A DNA stretch of 6,662 nucleotides from JBMYQA01 sp049600855 (lineage in GTDB: Bacteria > Bacteroidota > Bacteroidia > Cytophagales > Flammeovirgaceae), in the NCBI GenBank assembly GCA_049600855.1, contig JBMYQA010000319.1, positions 1 to 6,662 of the forward strand, in the 5' to 3' direction. Under the pieces are notes generated by a model, which saw only the letters and a list, made by a program, of their open reading frames with translations, was not told the origin of the DNA and made no database searches. A program made the position numbers and the translations under genes. Shown in pieces: positions 1 to 5,831 of this stretch. Position 1 is the stretch's first letter; each line of letters opens with the position of its first letter.

Positions 1-653
1 ACGGAGTTATTGCCGATTGGCGAGAGCCTAATGTGATTCGTGTGGCCCCAGTTCCTTTATACAACAGCTTTACAGATGTCTATAAATTTGGCATCTTGTT
101 AAAACAATACATCAATTATCAAAGAAACCTCATGGACACCCTATCTATTATTTTCCTTGCCTTAGTACCTGCGGGTATTGTTGCACTTGTAACCTATTAT
201 ACAATAAAAGCTTTTATTGAGAAGGACCACCAAGCACATTACGCCAAGCTAAAGATTAGTTCTAACGAAGTGACTTTGCCTTTGCGCTTACAAGCCTATG
301 AGCGAATGGCCATATTTTTAGAGCGAATGGCCCCTAACAGTCTCATTCTTCGTTTAAATAATGGAGAGTTAACGGCTTTACAACTTCAAGCAGTCATGAT
401 TGATGAAATTCGAAATGAATACAATCATAATGTAGCGCAGCAAATTTACATGAGCAATGAGGCTTGGGAAGCGGTGGTTCAAGCAAAAGAAGAAATGATT
501 GCCCTCATTAATAATTCATCTGATGGATTAGACCCCGATGCACCATCTATTGAATTGGCAAAAGCCATTTTCCAAAATGTCATTGATAGCCAAAATGATA
601 TTGTGACTTCAAGACTCCGCCTAGTCAAAGAAGAAGTGCGCGATTTAGTCTAA
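1..653 (+). CDS. kynU: Kynureninase C-terminus (partial), reading through in frame into a DUF7935-like domain
   Basis: The 5' end is cut off by the window. The frame beginning at base 3 encodes the conserved kynureninase tail: ADWREPNVIRVAPVPLYNSF followed by a short helix ending near FGILLKQ. Kynureninase is a cytosolic PLP-dependent hydrolase that splits kynurenine (or 3-hydroxykynurenine) into anthranilate (or 3-hydroxyanthranilate) and alanine in tryptophan breakdown and NAD synthesis. The visible part is the C-terminal small domain only, so PLP-lysine residues cannot be checked. The enzyme would normally end about 5-12 residues after FGILLKQ. Here no stop occurs: the frame passes through codons at 111-131 into the ATG at 132 and on to TAA at 651-653. 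The entry is drawn as the full open frame, which is either a genuine fusion or kynureninase followed by a separately started protein. Identification of the kynureninase tail is firm; the extent of its product is not. Confidence 0.8.
   Translation, partial: GVIADWREPNVIRVAPVPLYNSFTDVYKFGILLKQYINYQRNLMDTLSIIFLALVPAGIVALVTYYTIKAFIEKDHQAHYAKLKISSNEVTLPLRLQAYERMAIFLERMAPNSLILRLNNGELTALQLQAVMIDEIRNEYNHNVAQQIYMSNEAWEAVVQAKEEMIALINNSSDGLDPDAPSIELAKAIFQNVIDSQNDIVTSRLRLVKEEVRDLV
132..653 (+). CDS. DUF7935-like membrane-anchored protein (internal start, or C-terminal part of the kynU frame)
   Basis: From ATG 132 the frame gives 173 residues. Residues 4-27 form one hydrophobic membrane segment. A mostly helical, charged cytoplasmic-type region follows, with LRLQAYERMAIFLERMAP at about 51-68, then NSLILR. 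This layout matches small Bacteroidota proteins I know as DUF7935, which have no established function. The start at 132 fits the usual length and N-terminus of that family. There is no clear ribosome-binding site, only an A-rich AAAGAAA at 121-127, so translation may depend on reading through or re-initiating from kynU. The membrane helix has an uncharged lead and a basic tail, which by the positive-inside rule suggests N-out/C-in. A cytosolic enzyme on its N-terminus would not suit that, which favours a separate product. The 3' end overlaps the convergent histidine kinase gene by 9 bp. Confidence 0.72.
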   Translation: MDTLSIIFLALVPAGIVALVTYYTIKAFIEKDHQAHYAKLKISSNEVTLPLRLQAYERMAIFLERMAPNSLILRLNNGELTALQLQAVMIDEIRNEYNHNVAQQIYMSNEAWEAVVQAKEEMIALINNSSDGLDPDAPSIELAKAIFQNVIDSQNDIVTSRLRLVKEEVRDLV

Positions 654-2933
654 TTCGGCTGAATGAAAAGGCAATTGGATAATGAATTCAGTACCTTTTC
701 CTTCGATACTTCTTACTTCCATATGCCCGTGATGCCGTTCGATAATTCCATGACTAATGGAAAGTCCTAAGCCCGTGCCTTCTCCTATAGGCTTAGTGGT
801 AAAAAACGGATCAAAAATCTTATTCATATCCGCTTCACTGATTCCTTTTCCAGTATCTTTAATCGAAATTTGAACAAAGGTGTTTTTAATAGCCGTTGTA
901 GTGATGTAAATCAATCCATTATCTTCAATCGCCTGAATTGCATTTACTAATAAGTTCATGAACACCTGATTCATTTGCCCAATATTGCAAGAAATCAACG
1001 GAAGAAATTGGGCATAGTTTTTCTTGATTTCGATGCGGTTTTTATACTGATTTCTGAGAATAATTAGGGTAGAATCAATACAGGTATGAATATCAATTGG
1101 GTTCATTTCTAAATTATCCGTCCTTGAAAAGTTACGTAAACCTCGAATGATTTCTATAGTCCGTTCTGCCCCTTGTGTAATGTCTTTAATCACTTGTGCT
1201 AAATCTGCCTGAATATCATCGTAATCCATCGCCATTTTTAAACGTTGGATTTCCGTAACGATTGCTTGAAATGTATCTGCATTGGCTCGTTCCAGTTCCT
1301 CATATTTACCCATTAGTTCCTGATTATCTTGAACGAGGTCTTGCAGCACTTCTACGCCTGCATAAATGAAATTCATAGGGTTGTTAATTTCATGTGCAAT
1401 GCCTGCGGTAAGGTGACCCAAAGACACCATCTTTTCCGATTGTACCAGTTGAGCTTGTGCAGATTTTAATTGTTTTAATGTCTTTTCTAATTCTCGTCTA
1501 AACGTTTGTTCTTTTTTGAAAGCCACTTCTAATTGGAGCTTTGTGGTTTCTAAATCTGTATTTGTTTTACGCAATTCATCTGCATTTCTTTGTAACTGTT
1601 GGGCGTTTCTTTTCAGCTCAGTATAAGCGGATTCTAACTCTATATTTTTACTTTCAATTTCTTCGGTTCGCTTTTTGACTTTCACCTCTAAGTTTCGGTT
1701 GATATCTTGAAGCGCTACAGAGAGGTTTTCTACTTTCTGAAAGGTGTCGGCAGATTTACTTGAAAGTACAAAAGCTTGAGAAAAGAAGAATAAAAAGATG
1801 CCAAAAGGGATCAGGTAGGTGGTATCAATGATATTATTGGAATGCAAGATGTCATTTACGGCTGCGGCAAAGATGATGGCAAAACCCAACGAATAAGCCC
1901 AAGCACTTTTTCGCTTTCGCTTATGAACGAGAAACATACCATAAGCGAGGTATAATAAATTACCTAAGATCACAAATTCATACGGAAGTATGAGGTAAGA
2001 ATGGAAAATGGCAGGCGTTAATAAGTTTGTAATCACCATGGAGCAGGAAAAAATGAACATCGGCAATACAATGTTTCGCTTAAATTCATTGGGAAATAAG
2101 GTATTGCTAAACATGCCTCCTAAACCAATGAGGAGGTAAAAAGGGATGTGTTCTAAGCTCAATCGCATTTCCCAGCTGAGTGAAGGAAAGAGCTGCAAAA
2201 TGAAAACTTCTCCTGTAGAAAGCACTCGGATAACAGAGAAAAGGGCAAGCAGGAAAAAGTAAAAAGCAGAAAGGTCTTCTTTTCGCAGTAAAAATATGCC
2301 TAAATGATAGAATGCTATAATTAAGATGGCTCCTGCCAAAAACGTATCGTAATAAATGTTACGATTTTGTTGTGCCATTAAGGTATCCTTTTTCCCAAGC
2401 CTAATGGTTTCCCAAAGTCCTCCTTTTTTATGGTGAAAATTGGCGACATGGAAAACAATATCAAGTTGATTGGCATTGAGTTGAAAATCGACAATTTGAG
2501 GCTTGGTTTCTGGTGTTGTATACTTTTTAGAGTGCCCTACAATGCCTGCCTTGGCAACTAGCTTATCATTGATATAGAGGGAATAAGCAGTAGCTTGTTC
2601 GGGGATTTTTAGTGCTAACTCGTCATAGGTTTGATCGAGCATGATGCTTAAACGATAGGTGGCAATGCCTTGCCCCTTAAGCTTTCGCCCTTGCCATACC
2701 TGACCATTCCAAATTCCAGGAACGGGGATGGTATGAATATTTTGTGCTTTTTCTAATGCGGGTAGGTATAGAAACTCGCCATAGACAAATTGCCATTCCC
2801 CATCTAACGAAAGCATTTTTCCTTTATCGAAATCAATGGTTCGTGCATCTAAAATATAAGGCTGATGCTCTTGCGCATGTAGCAAGAGTGGAAGGGCTAC
2901 AAAGGTTAAAATAAATGTAATGAATCGAATCAA
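645..2933 (-). CDS. 7TMR-DISM sensor histidine kinase
   Basis: Membrane-bound sensor kinase expected to autophosphorylate on histidine and pass phosphate to a response regulator, none of which lies in the window. From the TTG start at 2933 it has 762 residues. Residues 1-21 are a signal peptide ending LLLHAQ. About 22-185 is an extracytoplasmic beta-sandwich sensor resembling galactose-binding folds (LDGEWQF, PVPGIWNG, YRLSI, VANFHHKKGGLWE). Seven hydrophobic helices span about 196-390 (7TMR-DISM type), and a heptad-rich coiled coil about 400-500. HisKA contains AHEINNPMNF with phospho-acceptor His514. The HATPase has an N box (MNLLVNAIQAI, Asn664), G1 DTGKGI at 693-698, F box FDPFFTTK and G2 GEGTGLGL at 717-724. 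All catalytic motifs are intact, and no receiver domain is attached. The frame stays open to a GTG at 2987 (780 residues), but that overlaps the upstream gene by 53 bp and puts 18 polar residues before the signal peptide. The ligand is unknown. Confidence 0.93.
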   Translation of the reverse strand: MIRFITFILTFVALPLLLHAQEHQPYILDARTIDFDKGKMLSLDGEWQFVYGEFLYLPALEKAQNIHTIPVPGIWNGQVWQGRKLKGQGIATYRLSIMLDQTYDELALKIPEQATAYSLYINDKLVAKAGIVGHSKKYTTPETKPQIVDFQLNANQLDIVFHVANFHHKKGGLWETIRLGKKDTLMAQQNRNIYYDTFLAGAILIIAFYHLGIFLLRKEDLSAFYFFLLALFSVIRVLSTGEVFILQLFPSLSWEMRLSLEHIPFYLLIGLGGMFSNTLFPNEFKRNIVLPMFIFSCSMVITNLLTPAIFHSYLILPYEFVILGNLLYLAYGMFLVHKRKRKSAWAYSLGFAIIFAAAVNDILHSNNIIDTTYLIPFGIFLFFFSQAFVLSSKSADTFQKVENLSVALQDINRNLEVKVKKRTEEIESKNIELESAYTELKRNAQQLQRNADELRKTNTDLETTKLQLEVAFKKEQTFRRELEKTLKQLKSAQAQLVQSEKMVSLGHLTAGIAHEINNPMNFIYAGVEVLQDLVQDNQELMGKYEELERANADTFQAIVTEIQRLKMAMDYDDIQADLAQVIKDITQGAERTIEIIRGLRNFSRTDNLEMNPIDIHTCIDSTLIILRNQYKNRIEIKKNYAQFLPLISCNIGQMNQVFMNLLVNAIQAIEDNGLIYITTTAIKNTFVQISIKDTGKGISEADMNKIFDPFFTTKPIGEGTGLGLSISHGIIERHHGHMEVRSIEGKGTEFIIQLPFHSAELD

Positions 2934-2934
2934 G

Positions 2935-3330
2935 CTATACCTTATATTTTTGCTCAATGAAATGTGTTTCTGAAAATACTCTACCACCCGAAAATAAAAT
3001 GCCTATATCATAGGTTGCTTCTCCCAAGGTAATTTCATCCATGTAACGCGTGAAAAACTTAAACACTTTTCTGCGATTTTCCTCAAGCTCAACACTATCA
3101 TAAATCAAGTAATTGAATCGCTCAGGATGATCTGCTGGAAGGAGACTATAAACTACTTTATAAACGATATACTTACCCGCCTTTTGAAAGGTTACCGTTA
3201 AATCATCGCTTGAATGAATGATTGGCTCTGTTCCATCAAACTCAAATGCTGGCAGATCAACAAAATCCTCAAATACTTCAACCCATAAATCATCTGTTGA
3301 ACTAGCAAGATTAGACTTCTTATTTTCCAT
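2935..3330 (-). CDS. Small acidic protein of unknown function, coupled to the histidine kinase
   Basis: I do not recognise this family. From the ATG at 3330 it has 131 residues, beginning MENKKSNLASSTDDLWVEVF and ending FIEQKYKV. It has no signal peptide, membrane helix, coiled coil or cysteine cluster, so it is probably a soluble cytoplasmic protein. It is acidic in its N-terminal half. Alternating hydrophobic and polar stretches (LTVTFQKAGKYIVYKVVYSLL) suggest beta strands, followed by a helical segment (ELEENRRKVFKFFTRYMDEI). An upstream in-frame ATG at 3369 would add 13 hydrophobic residues (MYFVITNVYAISL). I prefer 3330 because a polar N-terminus suits the rest of the protein, but neither start has a Shine-Dalgarno match. 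Its stop lies one base before the kinase start, so the two genes are probably one operon. A role in the kinase pathway is inferred from position alone. Confidence 0.75.
   Translation of the reverse strand: MENKKSNLASSTDDLWVEVFEDFVDLPAFEFDGTEPIIHSSDDLTVTFQKAGKYIVYKVVYSLLPADHPERFNYLIYDSVELEENRRKVFKFFTRYMDEITLGEATYDIGILFSGGRVFSETHFIEQKYKV
2940..2943 (-). promoter_or_regulatory. Ribosome-binding site supporting the TTG start of the histidine kinase
   Basis: On the minus strand the sequence reads AAGG-tatagc-TTG, placing an anti-SD-complementary AAGG six bases before the TTG at 2933-2931. It lies inside the last codons of the upstream gene, whose TAG stop (2937-2935) is one base from the TTG. No comparable site precedes the GTG at 2987. 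This, and the clean signal peptide that follows, is the reason for choosing the TTG start and for inferring translational coupling. Confidence 0.5.
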
Positions 3331-3608
3331 AAGACTGATTGCGTATACATTAGTTATTACAAAATACATTCTGAAAGCAAGTATGCTAATCTACTAAAAT
3401 AAGCAGTTAACGGCTTAAATGAAAGTGCCTTCTGTGAATGTGAAAGGAGCCTCCTAAGCAATTTTTTTTCAATCTTTCGAAGATTCTCCCTATTTTGCCG
3501 CTTCAATAAGTAATACTCAAAAAATAAGTTACTACAAATCGGGAAGTTATTATTTGAGGATTACTAAACCAGCCTGACCCTTTTTAAACCTTAATCTTTA
3601 CTATTTCG
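3331..3608. other. Divergent intergenic region, presumed to carry two promoters
   Basis: This lies between the minus-strand unknown gene and plus-strand nhaC. It is AT-rich and should contain promoters in both directions and the nhaC leader. I looked for the Bacteroidota pattern (TTG, then about 19-21 bases, then TAnnTTTG) and found only partial -7 lookalikes, such as TATTTTG at 3491-3497, without a properly spaced TTG. A T8 tract sits at 3462-3469, next to a short inverted repeat. No tRNA, riboswitch or convincing terminator is visible. If the unknown protein starts at 3369, the region shrinks to 3370-3608. Confidence 0.5.
3471..3485. repeat. Short inverted repeat in the divergent region
   Basis: AATCTT-TCG-AAGATT is a perfect 6-bp inverted repeat with a 3-base centre, directly after the T8 tract at 3462-3469. 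The T tract is on the wrong side for a plus-strand intrinsic terminator, and the minus strand has A rather than T after the hairpin, so it is not a terminator in either direction. It could be a small operator site. A chance occurrence in AT-rich DNA is also quite possible. Confidence 0.3.
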
Positions 3609-5183
3609 ATGAGTCAACATAAACAACCAACCTTAATTGATGCCCTCATTCCCATAATTTTTTTAATCGGATTTTTAATTGTAAGTGTCGTAATCGTTTT
3701 TGGCGATGATAGCATTTCTGGAGCAAACCAAATGTCCTTATTGTTTGCCGCAGCAGTTGGGGTCGTGGTTGCCATACGTTTGGGCTATACTTGGGACGAG
3801 ATTCAAGTGGGAATTGTGAAAAGTATTTCCTCAGCCATGTCAGCCTTAATTATTCTATTAATAATTGGAGCCTTGGTAGGTACGTGGATGTTAAGTGGAG
3901 TTGTGCCTGCCATGATTTATTATGGCTTACAACTTTTAAATCCAACTATTTTTCTATTTGCAGCTTGTATCATTTGTGCCATTGTATCTATTGCGACAGG
4001 AAGTTCTTGGACGACCATTGCAACCATTGGTGTAGCCTTAATTACCATCGGACAACAATTAGGCTTGGGAGTTGGTGTGACTGCAGGAGCTATCATTTCA
4101 GGAGCATATTTTGGCGATAAAATGTCCCCATTGTCTGATACCACCAACTTGGCCCCTGCTATGGCTGGTACAGATTTATTTACGCACATCCGTTACATGC
4201 TTTACACTACCGTGCCTTCCATTTCCATTGCACTAGTACTATTTTTAATTATCGGTTTTACACAAGATGTAACGAGTACCGAAAGCTCAATTAATGAAGT
4301 ATTGAATGCCATTAATGGCACCTTTAACATTACGCCTTGGGTCTTTTTGGTACCTGCTGCGGTTGTTTTTATGATTGTAAAAAAGATACCAGCAATTCCA
4401 GCATTATTTGTGGGTACTTTACTTGGTGGGGTATTTGCCTTAATATTTCAGGGAGAACTCATTAATCATTTAGCACAAAACGACGGGATTGTGATCAAGG
4501 CCGCAGCAGAGGCCGCTTCGGTAGATGCTGCTAAATTGACTGAAGAGATGAAAGCTGCCTTTGTTGCAGATAATCAGGCCTTTTCAAGCTTCGTCATATT
4601 TATGAAAAGTTTGTATCAAGAAACGGTAATCAGTACAGGTTTGCCAGCACTTGATGATGAAGGTCTGTTGAATGGCAAGGGCATGTCATCAATGTTAGGC
4701 ACCATTTGGTTGATTATTTGTGCAATGACCTTTGGTGGGGTGATGGAAGTAAGTGGTTTATTGGATCGACTGACCAAAGAGATTATCAAATTCGCCAAAT
4801 CAACAGGATCGTTAATCGCTTCTACAGCAACTACTTGCTTTGTCTTTAATATTACAACATCGGATCAGTACCTAGCGATTGTTGTGCCAGGACGAATGTT
4901 TGCCAAAACCTTTAAAGACAGAGGACTTGCGCCAGAAAACCTTAGTCGAACCTTAGAAGATTCGGGTACGGTAACTTCCGTATTGATTCCTTGGAATACT
5001 TGTGGAGCCTTCCAGTCGAGTGTACTGAATGTAGCTACTGGAGAATATTTGATGTACTGTTTCTTTAATATCATTAGTCCCATTATGACGGTACTTGTTG
5101 GGTATTTAGGAATTAAAATTCGGTACATTACCCAAGGAAAAGAAGCCGAAGAACTTGTAGCAACTAATGAAAATGCATCCTAA
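3609..5183 (+). CDS. nhaC: Na+/H+ antiporter, NhaC family
   Basis: Inner-membrane secondary transporter expected to expel Na+ in exchange for H+, supporting pH and sodium homeostasis. The protein has 524 residues with roughly eleven hydrophobic segments spread from about 10 to 498. NhaC hallmarks are present: ATGSSWTTIATIG around 129-141 and GDKMSPLSDTTNLAP at 169-183, plus a C-terminal half with TTSDQYLAIVVPGRMF (about 406-421) and EDSGTVTSVLIPWNTCGAF (about 440-458). It is somewhat longer than the roughly 460-residue Bacillus NhaC. Much of the extra length is a hydrophilic Ala/Glu-rich loop at about 281-320, between membrane segments. The ATG at 3609 has no Shine-Dalgarno sequence, as is usual in Bacteroidota, and gives a natural short polar N-terminus before the first helix. 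It is transcribed divergently from the kinase pair, and its last codons overlap the glycosylase gene. Family assignment is secure; the ion transported (Na+ or another) is inferred. Confidence 0.94.
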   Translation: MSQHKQPTLIDALIPIIFLIGFLIVSVVIVFGDDSISGANQMSLLFAAAVGVVVAIRLGYTWDEIQVGIVKSISSAMSALIILLIIGALVGTWMLSGVVPAMIYYGLQLLNPTIFLFAACIICAIVSIATGSSWTTIATIGVALITIGQQLGLGVGVTAGAIISGAYFGDKMSPLSDTTNLAPAMAGTDLFTHIRYMLYTTVPSISIALVLFLIIGFTQDVTSTESSINEVLNAINGTFNITPWVFLVPAAVVFMIVKKIPAIPALFVGTLLGGVFALIFQGELINHLAQNDGIVIKAAAEAASVDAAKLTEEMKAAFVADNQAFSSFVIFMKSLYQETVISTGLPALDDEGLLNGKGMSSMLGTIWLIICAMTFGGVMEVSGLLDRLTKEIIKFAKSTGSLIASTATTCFVFNITTSDQYLAIVVPGRMFAKTFKDRGLAPENLSRTLEDSGTVTSVLIPWNTCGAFQSSVLNVATGEYLMYCFFNIISPIMTVLVGYLGIKIRYITQGKEAEELVATNENAS

Positions 5184-5772
5184 AGTTTCTCGCGAGTTTT
5201 ATCGGAATCCAGATGTAGTGGCTGTTGCGCAACAGCTACTAGGAAAGTTTCTATGTACTCAACTAGAAGATGGCTACGCAGTGGGCATGATTACCGAAAC
5301 CGAAGCCTATTGTGGGGCTACCGATAAGGCTTGCCATGCCTATCCGAACAAGCGCACCAAGCGTACTGAGGTAATGTTTGGAGATGGTGGCTTTGCCTAT
5401 GTTTACCTGTGTTATGGCATTCATCAGCTATTTAACATTGTCACAAATCGAGCTGGACAAGCAGATGCCATTTTGATACGTGGGATAGAACCCGTAGCTG
5501 GGATTGAGCTCATTGAGCAAAGGCGGAAAATGAAAGTGACAAGGGCACAAGTTTCTTCAGGACCAGGTACAGTAACAAAAGCACTCGGCATCAATAAGCA
5601 ACATTATGGGCTCGATTTATTGGGAGATGAAATCTGGTTAGAAGATCGAGGGGTACACTTTCCCCAAGAAGAGTTGCTCATTGGGCCAAGAGTTGGGATT
5701 GATTATGCGGAAGAAGATGCTTTATTGCCTTGGCGATTCCGAGTGAAAGGGAATAAATACATTGGAAAGTGA
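5167..5772 (+). CDS. mpg: DNA-3-methyladenine glycosylase, AAG/MPG type
   Basis: Base-excision repair enzyme that removes alkylated or deaminated purines (3-methyladenine, hypoxanthine and similar) from DNA, leaving an abasic site. The length of 201 residues is normal for bacterial members. Compared with human AAG, the active-site residues are all present: Glu46 in TETEAYCG (human Glu125), Tyr48 (Tyr127), His57 (His136), Tyr80 and Tyr83 in YVYLCYGIH (Tyr159 and the intercalating Tyr162), and Asn90 (Asn169). Further family blocks are ILIRGIEPVAG, SSGPGTVTKALGI and the C-terminal GPRVGIDYAEED followed by PWRF. The start at 5167 overlaps the end of nhaC by 17 bp. A second in-frame ATG at 5173 would shorten the protein by two residues and is equally plausible. 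Neither has a Shine-Dalgarno site, so translation is probably coupled to nhaC termination. Nothing in the sequence suggests damage-inducible control. Confidence 0.95.
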   Translation: MKMHPKVSREFYRNPDVVAVAQQLLGKFLCTQLEDGYAVGMITETEAYCGATDKACHAYPNKRTKRTEVMFGDGGFAYVYLCYGIHQLFNIVTNRAGQADAILIRGIEPVAGIELIEQRRKMKVTRAQVSSGPGTVTKALGINKQHYGLDLLGDEIWLEDRGVHFPQEELLIGPRVGIDYAEEDALLPWRFRVKGNKYIGK

Positions 5773-5831
5773 GTTCACAGAATTAGCGGCGATTTTAGGC
5801 GATAAAAAAAGCGTTCTTTAATTTAGTGAAT

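Noticed and set aside
3419..3457. Twelve-codon plus-strand frame (MKVPSVNVKGAS) upstream of nhaC, a possible leader peptide
   Set aside because: It has no ribosome-binding site, no run of regulatory codons and no attenuator hairpin after it; such short frames are expected by chance.
3445..3469. AGGAG-C-CTCCT followed shortly by T8, resembling an intrinsic terminator
   Set aside because: The centre is one base, too small for a hairpin loop, and closing a workable loop leaves only about four pairs. The T tract is also several bases away, and no plus-strand gene ends here.
3791..4120. Plus-strand open frame of 109 codons inside nhaC
   Set aside because: It lies wholly within nhaC in another frame, is rich in Cys, Trp, His and Ser with no domain-like pattern, and nhaC has clear family motifs over the same bases.
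3920..5128. Minus-strand open frames at 3920-4189, 4616-4798 and 4865-5128
   Set aside because: All are antisense to nhaC, short and without recognisable motifs; they follow from the codon use of the real gene.
5788..5803. Direct repeat of GGCGAT (5788-5793 and 5798-5803) before the Fic gene
   Set aside because: Two copies of a 6-mer ten bases apart are too little to support an operator or iteron without comparison to other genomes.
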